From: MFD04580-c1 sp963702995
GTDB lineage: Bacteria > Planctomycetota > Phycisphaerae > Tepidisphaerales > Tepidisphaeraceae
DNA length: 64,000 nt
Assembly (NCBI GenBank): GCA_963702995.1
Contig: OY969783.1
Span: 3,596,001-3,660,000 of the forward strand
Direction: 5' to 3'
Made by a program: the position numbers and the translations under genes. The notes below the pieces were generated by a model. That model was not told where the DNA came from and searched no databases. It was given only the letters and a program-made list of their open reading frames with translations. This document shows positions 51,242 through 60,398 of this stretch, in pieces (the stretch's first letter is position 1; the number at the start of each line of letters is the position of its first letter).

Positions 51242-53000
51242 TTAGACGTCGGCGATCGATAGAGCCGCCGGCGGCCGCGTCTGTGCGGCCGCCGCGCCGT
51301 CAGTGCCGGACAGGAGCCGCGCCAGCCGCGCCGCCATCGGCGACAGGTGCTGGTGAACATGTCCGCCGAAGCGGAAGCGCGCCATCTGCCCGTCCACCTG
51401 GAGGACGGCCGCCGGGGGCTGCCCGGTCGCCGCGTTCGTCGCCCCATCCACCGCGGCCGGCACATCCCCATCGGGAGAAACGACGAGCGCATAGTCATCT
51501 TCTCCCGACTGGCCGGTAAACAAATAGCGGAGAACGCGGCGGATCTGCCGCCGGATCGCGGCCGCTTCGGCCGCTGCGGCGCCGTCGCGCTGCGCCGCCC
51601 GTTGACGCGACAGATTGATCTGAAGGGGAGGCTCGCCGCCAACGACGATACGCTCGACCGTCTCCGCCTCCCGCGGCGTCTTATAGTCCGGCAGGCAATT
51701 TTGGTCGGCGCGAAGGATCACGTCTGAAAATGAGATCGAAGTCCCCAGGTGCATCAGGTGATACCACCGGAAGGCGCGGGCCACGGTCGCCAATAAGGGC
51801 TCGCGGGCCAGCAGCGCCTGGAGGACGTCGAAGTACGCTTCCGGGGAGTCCGCGTACTCTAGAAAGTCATCGTGCGGGAACCACGAGACATCCTTCGAAC
51901 TGGCGATCGCGGGCACGCCCAGCCTCGCCATTTCCAGCCCGATCGTGCTCCAACTGAAAGTGACGACATCCGCCAGTTCCCCAAGGTTGTAGCTCGAAAC
52001 CGGGTCGTCCGGCCAGAAGAATTTGACGTCCCGGATCGGGCGATCGAAGGCGGCGCGCAGGCGTGTGAGGTGCTGCGATGCGACATTGCCGCCCCCTTTG
52101 CTTTTAGCCCCCTCCCGCGGGTGAATGCGAACCGCCAGTTGCACGTCGTCGCGGGTTTGAACAAAGTTGATCAGCGCCTTCAGCCAGCCGATCTGGTCGC
52201 CGAACGTCTGGCACCCCTTCCGATCCTCGAGCCCCATGCCGGCGGCCGTCATGCTTGTCGCCACCATCTCATCCATGCTGCTGGTGTAGGCGACGATCAG
52301 CCGCTTCCGCGACAACCCCAACCCAGGGCGCGGGTCTTCTGAAACAGCCTCCCTGCCCGGGGAGAACGTGTGCGAGCCCCGCCCTTCCAGCCGGAGCAGA
52401 ATGTCCTGGCCCACGTCCTCCACCTGGGCCGGCGTCAGCGCCAACTCGCGGAACAGCGGCCACGCTTCAACCTGGTTTGTATAAGTCGCCGGACCGACGG
52501 AGGTCCGGAGGCAGATGTTCCGCCGGTCGATATTCCGGTGCGACGCATGGGTCTGGCTGATCGCCGACCCGCCGTGCCGCTCAACGGCCAACCGAGCGCC
52601 GAGGTTCAGGGAATAATCGTTGTGGTGGACGACGCCTTTCACCGGATGCGTGCGGCAGATTTCCGACACCAGTTCGTACGCCAGCACGCTGCTGTGAATG
52701 AAGCCCAGCCAGACGGCGCGGACGTCGGTGGGGACGTCCTCGAACTGCGAGACCTTCATGCTCGAGCGCCAGATCCATCGCGGCCAACTGCCCGAAGCGA
52801 TGGCCGTCATAGGTGAACTGCCGCAGGTCTCCCGGTGCGGCCGCAATCGCAGTGTCCACCTTGGCGCGAAGCGCCGGGGTACTCAGCGTGCAGAGGTTGA
52901 TATAGGGAAGCCGCCAGGCGTCGAGCATCGCAAAGGCCGCCTGGGTACACCCGAAACAGGCAGCCACCGCCGCGGGGCCCGTTGCGCCGGTCCGCCGCAT
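51242..53000 (-). CDS. Polysaccharide biosynthesis protein, capsule-synthesis type (one frameshift)
   Basis: About 585 residues. The first part (AACFGCTQAAFAMLDAWRLP, RQFTYDGHRFGQLAAMDLAL) and the second (GFIHSSVLAYELVSEICR, VVHHNDYSLNLGARLAVE, QTHASHRNIDRRNICL, RLIVAYTSSMDEMVA, ADVVTFSWSTIGLEMARLG) join across a break near 52765. The pattern resembles capsule polysaccharide synthesis/kinase-like GT-B proteins. The exact reaction is unknown to me. The first start is uncertain; ATG 53000 is one choice. The end contains a low-complexity Ala-rich stretch. Confidence 0.65.
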
Positions 53001-53064
53001 CTCCTTGTTGGCACATCGCTGAACCGGGCGCGCTAGCGTCCTTATTGACCTAGGCCAACGCGGA

Positions 53065-53490
53065 TCAGGGGGCCTTGCGCTTGCCGGCGACTTCAAAGAA
53101 GCTTGCCATAGCACGCGACAAGGCTGTGTACGCCGAGACGTCCTCTTGATGGAGTCGCTCAAGCTCATCGCGCGACGCTCCGCTTTCAGCCGCACTCAGC
53201 AGACGAATCGCCGCCAGCCGGTGACGCTGCGCCGCCTCCAAGTGATCCCGATACGCTTCGCACGCCGAGGTTGCCGCAACCTGACGCAGGACTTGGATCA
53301 GACCGTTGTTTGCAGAGATCTTTTCATCTTGAATAAGATGCACGAGAAAGCCGGGGCGGTAGCGCAGAAGATGTAGGGAAATGCGGTTTTTCCAACCATT
53401 ATTCCGACCTTTGCGGCGGACTTGCGCGGGTATCGAACGTTTGTTAACCATCCGGCCGCAAGCCGGCGCCAGGTCCGGATGCTTTGCCAT
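53065..53490 (-). CDS. Hypothetical helical protein
   Basis: About 141 residues from ATG 53490 (a TTG start at 53556 is possible). A basic N-terminus (NKRSIPAQVRRKGRNNGWKN) is followed by long helices (AYRDHLEAAQRHRLAAIRLL, DELERLHQEDVSAYTALSRAM). No family recognised. It sits between the capsule-type protein and the WecF-like gene. Its base composition is intermediate. Confidence 0.45.
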   Translation of the reverse strand: MAKHPDLAPACGRMVNKRSIPAQVRRKGRNNGWKNRISLHLLRYRPGFLVHLIQDEKISANNGLIQVLRQVAATSACEAYRDHLEAAQRHRLAAIRLLSAAESGASRDELERLHQEDVSAYTALSRAMASFFEVAGKRKAP

Positions 53491-53552
53491 CAGCACTTGC
53501 GCTGCGGCCCAAAGTCTGTGGGTGGACTGCACGGCAACAGTTGGCTCGTCGC

Positions 53553-54734
53553 TCAAACCCGTTTTGCCGAAGCTGATTCAAGAGGCGCTCGCGTTTCCGA
53601 GTCGAACTCAAAGACCGTCTTCCATTTCTCAATCAGCGAATTTGTGGACCCCGTGTTACTCGCTCTCAAGCGATTTAACGCACGATCACTCTCGTTGAAC
53701 TCTGTGAGCGACGATGATGTCTCACGACATAGTTGGCACGTATCGAATAACTTCATCCCCAGTTGATCCGCCAAATATGCCCATGTTGTCACGTCTCGGC
53801 GCACGTACAACTTTGTTCCCACCTGGAGGGCGGCAGCGATATTCCCTAAACCTTGCTGACGTCTCTGATTCATGATCAGAATATCATTCTCGGATAAGAA
53901 CTTACCATACGCGGCTGGACTCATATACTCCCTAATGACTTCAAAACGGTCACCAAAAGCCTCCGTTCCGCGTCTTTCGATTAGATCCGAGGCGTCCATT
54001 TCACCGTAAGAATGAATGACTCGGATCCTCATTCCCGGCTGATCCAGCGCACGAAGCCATTCAATGACCTCCAACGTACTGGTATCGCAGGAATTGTTTA
54101 TCTGAATGACCGGTGGCTCGGAAATGCCCCTTGCTCTCGGCTGAAGGTCCTTCATAGAGACAGGATTCACATAGTGCACCACGAAATGTGGTGGACGGGC
54201 GCCGTACGCTCGCGCCGCGATGTCAAAGTCTCCGGGCGCAACGACCAACGCGCCACGGATTGATCTAAAAATCCGACGATTTCTTGCGGATCCCGTGGGA
54301 TTGCGTTCAATATCAGAATAAAGATCTCCACCCCATATCAGCCACCACGACTTTTTCGCAACCGAAGTTTTGCTGTCAACAACGCGGGCGATTCGATCGT
54401 TGAACAGTCCGTGCAGAATCACCTGTCGGGCACGGGCACAACAGAATCTAACGAGAGTTTCAAACGTGGTGGATAGATGCGTCGTGACTATCACATTCGG
54501 CCCCTTGGGTATCTTGAAAAGGTCTGCCGACCCACCTCCGTCTACTATGAAAACGTGTTCTTCGGCGTCAAAACTACTGTTGATCAGCCCAACGAAAGGG
54601 GCGGTAAACTTGTCGTTATGAAATAAGTGAACGACTTTTATGCGACCGATAGACGCCAGTTTTATTCCGTGGGCCAAAGTCAAAACGACTTTTAGCGCGT
54701 TGCGTGCGGCTGCGATTGCGGGTCGAGAATTCAT
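53553..54734 (-). CDS. WecF/RffT-like 4-amino-4,6-dideoxy-sugar transferase (Glyco_transf_56 type)
   Basis: About 393 residues. Two stretches match E. coli WecF, the TDP-Fuc4NAc:lipid II transferase: SWWLIWGGDLYSDIE (WecF: FFWHIWGADLYEL) and NQRRQQGLGNIAAALQVG (WecF: ARQQGIGTL). VVAPGDFDIAARAYG corresponds to the ATRGDLSFF region. WecF uses a 4-acylamino sugar, which fits the adjacent VioA/WecE-type aminotransferase and acyl-modifying genes. The first ATG at 54734 leaves 42 bases after the aminotransferase stop. AT-richer than most of the window. Confidence 0.75.
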   Translation of the reverse strand: MNSRPAIAAARNALKVVLTLAHGIKLASIGRIKVVHLFHNDKFTAPFVGLINSSFDAEEHVFIVDGGGSADLFKIPKGPNVIVTTHLSTTFETLVRFCCARARQVILHGLFNDRIARVVDSKTSVAKKSWWLIWGGDLYSDIERNPTGSARNRRIFRSIRGALVVAPGDFDIAARAYGARPPHFVVHYVNPVSMKDLQPRARGISEPPVIQINNSCDTSTLEVIEWLRALDQPGMRIRVIHSYGEMDASDLIERRGTEAFGDRFEVIREYMSPAAYGKFLSENDILIMNQRRQQGLGNIAAALQVGTKLYVRRDVTTWAYLADQLGMKLFDTCQLCRETSSSLTEFNESDRALNRLRASNTGSTNSLIEKWKTVFEFDSETRAPLESASAKRV

Positions 54735-54776
54735 GTCGAAGCTTGGACCAGTTGGAGCCCATCGGCGCCACATACC

Positions 54777-56042
54777 TCATCGTTTGCTGATGGGCGAAAT
54801 GCCGACGCCAACCCGCGAAGGGATTAGCGACGCCAAACTGCTCGCGAGTTCGTTACAATCTTTTACAATCCCGCAGATTTTGGCGATGTCGAACTGGGCG
54901 ATCGACGTACCTGTCGGGAATAACAGTATCCTATCGCAGAGTCGCTCGGTGTTTGATAATAGTAGGCGGGCGTGAGGGTAGAACGACCGATAAGGCTCCA
55001 TCATATGGCATCCGGGAAAGAAATACCTTCTGACCAACACGTTCTCGGACCACAAAATGGCCATTAATTGATCGCGGGTAAGTCCGAAAACGGCTACGTC
55101 CACCTCGACAGCGATATACTGAAAGTTTCGACTTTCGGTTTCACTGTATCGCCACAGCTTGATGCCGGGTATTCCTTTTAGGCCGTCACAGTAGTCTAGG
55201 TAGTTTTGCCTGTTTCTGGCAATAAACTCTGCTACGGATTCCAGATTTGTGAGGCCCATGGCGGCCGACGCTTCGCTCATCTTACCGTTCGTTCCAATGT
55301 AGATGACGTTGTCGTAGCCAGCAAATCCGAAATTCGTCATGAGCCTGATTCGACCCGCCAATTCGTCGTCGTTGGTGGAAACCATTCCTCCCTCGAACGC
55401 GTTGAGGAACTTTGTCGCATGAAAACTAAACACCTCTGCGTAACCGTACCCTCCGATTGGCCTGCCATGATGAACGGATCCAAACGCGTGCGCCGCGTCA
55501 AAAAAAAGCTTCAATCCTCGTTTTCGGGCAATGGAGTGCAAGGCTCCGACGTCACATGGCTCGCCCCATGTATGAACGCCAATTAGACCGGTTGTCCGCG
55601 GGGTTATTAGTTCTTCGACTTTCCCCGGATCAATGTGATGCGTACCGGGCGCGACGTCGCAGAACACGGGCGTTATCTGCTGCCACTGTAATGCATGGGC
55701 GGTGGCAATGAATGTGAAAGAAGGGATGATCACTTCGCCTGACAAGCCTGCGGCCCGGATCGCTATCTCGAGGGCGATGGTCGCGTTGCACATCGCGATG
55801 CAATGCTTCACCCCAAGTTTGTCGGCAGCGACTTTCTCGAACTCCTGGACGAGGGGGCCCGAGTTAGTCAACCAAGCTCGGTCGATCATGTCCGAAATGC
55901 GGTCAAGCAAACGTTTCTTGTCCCCGATGTTCGGTCGGCCGACGTGCAACGCCTCGGCGAATGTCGGATTTCCACCGAAAATCGCAAGACCAGTCTTATC
56001 GCCAGCCTCTTGAATGGCATCCGAACTAGTTGACTTTTTCAT
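54777..56042 (-). CDS. VioA/WecE-type dTDP-4-amino-4,6-dideoxy-sugar aminotransferase
   Basis: 421 residues, DegT family. TGLAIFGGNPTF and LTNSGPLVQEFE at the N-terminus; PLP-binding residues in CNATIALEIAI and FFDAAHAFGSVH; PLP lysine in FSFHATKFLNAFEGGM. The HATK-FLNAFEGG form is that of VioA/WecE and relatives that aminate C4 of a dTDP-4-keto-6-deoxyhexose. It lies between the KAS III gene and the WecF-like transferase and should supply the amino sugar that the acyl block modifies. Confidence 0.88.
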   Translation of the reverse strand: MKKSTSSDAIQEAGDKTGLAIFGGNPTFAEALHVGRPNIGDKKRLLDRISDMIDRAWLTNSGPLVQEFEKVAADKLGVKHCIAMCNATIALEIAIRAAGLSGEVIIPSFTFIATAHALQWQQITPVFCDVAPGTHHIDPGKVEELITPRTTGLIGVHTWGEPCDVGALHSIARKRGLKLFFDAAHAFGSVHHGRPIGGYGYAEVFSFHATKFLNAFEGGMVSTNDDELAGRIRLMTNFGFAGYDNVIYIGTNGKMSEASAAMGLTNLESVAEFIARNRQNYLDYCDGLKGIPGIKLWRYSETESRNFQYIAVEVDVAVFGLTRDQLMAILWSENVLVRRYFFPGCHMMEPYRSFYPHARLLLSNTERLCDRILLFPTGTSIAQFDIAKICGIVKDCNELASSLASLIPSRVGVGISPISKR

Positions 56043-56087
56043 TTCTGCCGCCGGGACCCGAGTCTGTTTTCAGCTTGAGCCAATCCG

Positions 56088-57131
56088 CTAACTCATGGAT
56101 GATCGCGAAGGCGCCGCCATATCCCATCGAATGAGGCAAGCCCCCCACGATAAGCCGACGCCGAATCCGACGAGCATCACTCGATTTCCGGCTCTAAGGC
56201 GTCCGGCGACGGAACGGTTCTTTAAAGCGATCGGTATGGTGCAAGAAACCGTGTTGCCAGTCATTTCCATGTCGATGACAAACTTCTCCTTCGGCAGATG
56301 GCACTTGGTCCTCAGGTATTCGAGCATAAAGCTGTTCGCTTGATGAAAGCAGATCACGTCAATGCCTTCGGCGGTCGTTTCCCCTCGGCAGAGAAGTTCG
56401 TTCACCACTGCCGGAACAATCCTAGATGAGAAGGCGAAGATTTCTTGTCCGTCCATGTGAAGGGTCCGCTCTCCGTCGCGGCAATCCGACCGGTCAGTCT
56501 GCGCTCCGCAACGTTTAGAGGACGACAGGAAGAAGCCAGGCTCAACGATCAAGTGCCGCGCTCCTTCGCCGTCCGTGCCATAGACGAACGGACCGATTAT
56601 TTCATCCTCCGCCTCAACCGCGCCGACCAGGGTCGCGGCTCCCGCGTCACCAAACAACGTCCTTGTGCCCTTGTCATCAGGGCGCAGAAACTTGCTGTAT
56701 GTGTCGGCGGTGATCAGGAGTACCCGACGGGCTTGCCGGCTCTCGATCAACCCCTTCGCGATGCCCAGCCCATAAACGTAACCCGAACAGCCGAGGTTTA
56801 TGTCGATCGCGCCGCAATGGCTGGGGATTTTCAAACGATGGGCAATCACACAGGCCGTTGTGGGGAGTAGGTGATCGGGTGATTGGGTGCAATAAACGAG
56901 GTAATCGATATCGCCGGCGCTACAGACGCCCGACTGAAGGAGCTTGTCGGCAGCAGCGACGGCCAAGTCGCTAGCCAATTCGTCGGGTCCAGCGACGTGG
57001 CGACTTCGAATCCCAAGCTTGCGATAAATTTTCTCCGCAGTCCACTCGGGAAAGGCACGTGCCAGATCCTCATTACTGACGACCGCTTCGGGAAGATAAT
57101 ACTCTATTGCGATGAGCGTCGCCTTGGGCAT
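56088..57131 (-). CDS. 3-oxoacyl-ACP synthase III-like enzyme, copy A
   Basis: 347 residues, FabH/KAS III fold. The Cys-His-Asn triad is complete: C115 in DINLGCSGYVYGLG, His in ICFHQANS, Asn in TGNTVSCTIP. GFGVGLSWGACLI is the FabH C-terminal glycine loop. KAS III condenses an acyl-CoA with malonyl-ACP. It is not the housekeeping fabH by context (polysaccharide genes on both sides), so I expect a dedicated acyl chain. Weakly similar to copy B at 59036 but not a recent duplicate. Confidence 0.88.
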   Translation of the reverse strand: MPKATLIAIEYYLPEAVVSNEDLARAFPEWTAEKIYRKLGIRSRHVAGPDELASDLAVAAADKLLQSGVCSAGDIDYLVYCTQSPDHLLPTTACVIAHRLKIPSHCGAIDINLGCSGYVYGLGIAKGLIESRQARRVLLITADTYSKFLRPDDKGTRTLFGDAGAATLVGAVEAEDEIIGPFVYGTDGEGARHLIVEPGFFLSSSKRCGAQTDRSDCRDGERTLHMDGQEIFAFSSRIVPAVVNELLCRGETTAEGIDVICFHQANSFMLEYLRTKCHLPKEKFVIDMEMTGNTVSCTIPIALKNRSVAGRLRAGNRVMLVGFGVGLSWGACLIRWDMAAPSRSSMS

Positions 57132-57158
57132 CGATTTACGCTACCTCGTTGGCAGGTT

Positions 57159-57923
57159 TTACCGGGTGCAGGTGAACCCACCATCGACAACCAACGATGT
57201 GCCCGTGATCCAACTCCCTGTGCTCGCCAGTAAGAATCCGATCGACTGGGCGACACTTTTCGGGTCACCAATGCCCAATAGGTGTTTGTCGTGAAGCGCC
57301 TTGATTTGTTCCGGGAGCATTTTGCTCTGTGCCACCTCTACCATCGGCGTCATCACATGCCCAGGGACTACGCAGTTCACACGGATGCCGTCCGCCGCCA
57401 ACTCAACCGCCATGCACTTAACCATAGCGACCAGCGCCGCCTTGGTTGAGCCGTAGACGGTCAGCCCACCTTGCCCGACCAGCGCGGCGACGGAGGAGAT
57501 AAACACCAGACTCGATGGCTTTTCGAATCGCCCCTTTTTTCGAAACGCGCTTGCCAGCAGAGCAGCCGAGGTATAATTCACACGAAACACGTCTTCGATT
57601 CCCCGTTTGCTCAGGTAACGTACCGGGGTGTGGGCGCCGATGCCAGCGGAATGGACCAAGCCGTGCAACGGCCCCGACTGAGCGGTCAACTCACCTAACC
57701 ACGCATCAATGCCGTCAACATCGGACAAATCATAAGTTAACACGGAATGTCCGTCGCCGCAAAGCATTGATCGGGTCTCAGCCAAGCGCTGCTCATTTCG
57801 ACCCGCCAACACGACGCGCGCATTCATTTCACTCAGGAATATAGCCGTTGCCCGCCCGATACCTGAGGATGCGCCCGCCACGAGTACTCGGCGTCCGGAC
57901 ATGTCCATCGGGTGATCAGTCAT
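57159..57923 (-). CDS. Short-chain dehydrogenase/reductase (FabG-like)
   Basis: About 254 residues. Cofactor loop VAGASSGIGRA, HSAGIG (NAG-like), active-site FISSVAAL and YGSTKAALVAMVKC (Tyr-x-x-x-Lys), and NCVVPGHVMTPM. FabG-like enzymes reduce 3-ketoacyl-ACP. The ATG at 57923 has GGAGG upstream and overlaps the Rieske stop (57916) by 8 bases. It lies between two KAS III genes, so it could reduce their product. Confidence 0.9.
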   Translation of the reverse strand: MTDHPMDMSGRRVLVAGASSGIGRATAIFLSEMNARVVLAGRNEQRLAETRSMLCGDGHSVLTYDLSDVDGIDAWLGELTAQSGPLHGLVHSAGIGAHTPVRYLSKRGIEDVFRVNYTSAALLASAFRKKGRFEKPSSLVFISSVAALVGQGGLTVYGSTKAALVAMVKCMAVELAADGIRVNCVVPGHVMTPMVEVAQSKMLPEQIKALHDKHLLGIGDPKSVAQSIGFLLASTGSWITGTSLVVDGGFTCTR

Positions 57924-58992
57924 TGCCCATTCCTCCGATATAGTTCTTTTGGAAAGCATGCACTCGACCTTCCTCCTCGCTTAACATTCCCTGATAAGGA
58001 GTAAAACGCACTCCGAGTTGCACGGTTTCGCAGATCGCCTTGTCCTCCGAGAAGACGTCACGGTTAAACTGGGCGAGCGTCTTCCCGTAGGCGTTAAGAA
58101 GCGACTTATTGGCATCTTCCCGTACGACCGCAGTGTATACATGGCTCGTGAACTTTGTGATGGCGGGAGTCAGTGGCTCAACCATTGAGAAATTGAAAGA
58201 AGTCCCATGCGTCGTGGAAACGAGCAGGTTTGGAAAGACAAGAAAATGTCGATAACCATCAATCGAATAGCTGCGAGCGTCAAACATCGATTCGATGCGG
58301 CCGAGAGCTGCGTTCCGATTCACAAGCTCCGAATCCACCCGGGAATGGCAATTCGAAAAATCGAATTTCCGCTCTTTTCCGCCCAGTTTCTTAATCGTAT
58401 TCGCGTGGATGAGAGTGACATGGTATCCCTCTAGCGCGTTCTCCACGACGACCTTCCAATTCGCGCAGATTTGAAGTTCGTTCACATCAACGCAATCCCC
58501 GAGGCTATTTGAGATGCTCGCCAGCTCCTCATAGAATTCGCCAAGGAAGTCTGATAAATCTTGGGCGGTATCGGCTAGTGACACGAACACCATATTCCCG
58601 CAGAACTCCGTTCGGTACTTTCGGAGCCGCATCCCACGCAATTCATCATGAGTGAAATCCTTGAATAACGGCCGTTTCGGGATCCCAGTTGGCGTCCCTT
58701 CGCCGTCATACGACCAACCGTGATACGGGCACATAAGCGGTCGACTCCCCGCAGCTTGAGTCTGGATGATCGAAAACCGGTGTGAACACACGTTGAGGAA
58801 GGCAACTATTTCGCCTTGGACGTTCTGTACGACGACGGGGACTTCGCCGACACGGAGGGTGAGGAAGTCATTCGGCCGCGCCAGTTGGTTCTTAAAGCCG
58901 ACGAACGCCCACGTCCGGCGGAATATCTTTTCCTTCTCCGCCTCGAAAATTTCCGCGTCGAAGTAGTATCGCGGTGAAATATTTGATTCCAT
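57916..58992 (-). CDS. Rieske non-heme iron oxygenase, alpha-subunit type
   Basis: 358 residues. Rieske [2Fe-2S] ligands C69-x-H71 (NVCSHRF) and C88-x-x-H91 (CPYHGW). The mononuclear iron His pair is H190 and H195 in ENALEGYHVTLIHANT, with a carboxylate expected later. Ring-hydroxylating and related oxygenases share this plan. No reductase or ferredoxin gene is adjacent, so it must borrow electrons. It overlaps the SDR by 8 bases (ATGACTGA) and lies between the KAS III genes, suggesting it oxidises an acyl or sugar intermediate. Confidence 0.9.
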   Translation of the reverse strand: MESNISPRYYFDAEIFEAEKEKIFRRTWAFVGFKNQLARPNDFLTLRVGEVPVVVQNVQGEIVAFLNVCSHRFSIIQTQAAGSRPLMCPYHGWSYDGEGTPTGIPKRPLFKDFTHDELRGMRLRKYRTEFCGNMVFVSLADTAQDLSDFLGEFYEELASISNSLGDCVDVNELQICANWKVVVENALEGYHVTLIHANTIKKLGGKERKFDFSNCHSRVDSELVNRNAALGRIESMFDARSYSIDGYRHFLVFPNLLVSTTHGTSFNFSMVEPLTPAITKFTSHVYTAVVREDANKSLLNAYGKTLAQFNRDVFSEDKAICETVQLGVRFTPYQGMLSEEEGRVHAFQKNYIGGMGND

Positions 58993-59035
58993 GGCAACAG
59001 TTGGACACGAGAAGCCCGGCTTCTAGTCTACGTTC

Positions 59036-60160
59036 TTAATGGCTTTTCCGCGAGCGTTGAACTGATCCGTCTTCGAGTGACCCATTATCGGTTGACGCGT
59101 CGTCTTCAATCTCGATCACCGGCAGGACGCACGTCGGGCCAACTCTGCCTGCTGCCGCTCCCCAGGACCATCCTACTCCAAAGCCTGCCAATACCACGTC
59201 CATTGGATCTACCAGTAGACGATCTCGCAACTTTGAGGCAATGGTCAAAGGAATCGACGCAGAGCTTGTATTCCCATAAAACTCCAATGAGGTCGGAACG
59301 CGTTCTGTCGGAATCCCGGACTTTTTACATAGATAGTCTAGCATGAATTTGTTTGCTTGATGGAAGACGAACGCGTCAACGTCTTCTGGTTTCCAACCGA
59401 CTTGGCCAAGGATCCGGCTGATCATCTGCGGAACTTCTCGCAGGGTAAAGGCGAACACTTCCGGGCCGTTCATTTCCAGGTCTTCGTCACTTCGCCAGTT
59501 CCCGGCTTCGCGCTCGCGGACAAGCCGCGTTTCTTCTGTGCTTGGACGGCGGAAACCCCCCGCCCGGATTATCAAGCTCTCGCTACCAGTGCCGTCCGTT
59601 CCCAACGAGAAGGTGAATCCGGGCGCTCCTGTTTGATGCTCGAGCGCGGTCACACTTCCCGCGTCGCCGAACAGAGGCATCGAACTGCGATCCCGAACAC
59701 ATACACTACGTGACGGGGTGTCTCCTGCGCAGAGAAGGAGGCGGCCTACGCCGCTGCCGACCGCTTGCCCGCCGAGCCACAACCCGTAGACGTGCCCAGA
59801 GCACCCCATACCAACGTCGTAGGCGACGCAGGACTTCGAGAGACCAAGCCTTCCATGCAGCACGCATGCGGTCGCGGGCAGTTTATAATCGAACGTTTGG
59901 CTTACGAAGATAAGTCCGCCAACACTTTCACGCGACCATTTCAACTCAGCGAGCAAGCGCTCGGCGGCCGCCCAGCACAGATCCGACGTGCATGTGGTGG
60001 GCGAGGCGATGCGGCGCTCGTAGACCCCGGTGCTCGCAGCCACTTTTGCCGCATCCACCGGACCCATCACTTCCGCTAAGTCGCGTACGAAGCTTATCCG
60101 CTTCGGAACGGCACAGGAAATACCCGCAATGCGAAAATCTCGGATGGAGCTCGAAATCAT
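59036..60160 (-). CDS. 3-oxoacyl-ACP synthase III-like enzyme, copy B
   Basis: 374 residues, KAS III fold. C120 in DVGMGCSGHVYGLW, His in FVFHQANKF, Asn in FYGNTSSASIP, and GFGVGWSWGAAA near the end. The start overlaps the ACP stop by 4 bases (ATGA), so ACP and KAS are coupled. The C-terminus carries an extra acidic/basic tail of about 30 residues not seen in copy A. Confidence 0.88.
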   Translation of the reverse strand: MISSSIRDFRIAGISCAVPKRISFVRDLAEVMGPVDAAKVAASTGVYERRIASPTTCTSDLCWAAAERLLAELKWSRESVGGLIFVSQTFDYKLPATACVLHGRLGLSKSCVAYDVGMGCSGHVYGLWLGGQAVGSGVGRLLLCAGDTPSRSVCVRDRSSMPLFGDAGSVTALEHQTGAPGFTFSLGTDGTGSESLIIRAGGFRRPSTEETRLVREREAGNWRSDEDLEMNGPEVFAFTLREVPQMISRILGQVGWKPEDVDAFVFHQANKFMLDYLCKKSGIPTERVPTSLEFYGNTSSASIPLTIASKLRDRLLVDPMDVVLAGFGVGWSWGAAAGRVGPTCVLPVIEIEDDASTDNGSLEDGSVQRSRKSH

Positions 60161-60390
60161 GCTTTCTCATTTTTTGACGCCAACTCGATGAGGTCGTTTA
60201 CCGTCTCACATTTGTGCAGGGCCGATGGAGCAACGGAAACGCCGAACTTGTCGTTGACCATCGCCATGAAGCCAATAACCGCCATCGAGTCCCAGCTTTC
60301 GAGGTCGGTAAGTCGCTCGCTTTCCTTCAGGGAACCCGGCGGGCGCTCAAGTAGTTTTTCGATCCCCGCGATAAGCAACTGCTTGTCCAT
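60157..60390 (-). CDS. Acyl carrier protein
   Basis: 77 residues, acidic helical ACP. The phosphopantetheine serine is S35 in LESWDSMAVIGFM. It differs from a housekeeping AcpP (DSLD...) in having WDSMAV and thus belongs to the variant ACPs of secondary pathways. The start at 60390 has GAGGTG upstream. Stop overlaps the KAS III copy B start. It would carry the acyl chain made by the neighbouring KAS/SDR enzymes. Confidence 0.9.
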   Translation of the reverse strand: MDKQLLIAGIEKLLERPPGSLKESERLTDLESWDSMAVIGFMAMVNDKFGVSVAPSALHKCETVNDLIELASKNEKA

Positions 60391-60398
60391 AAAGCACC

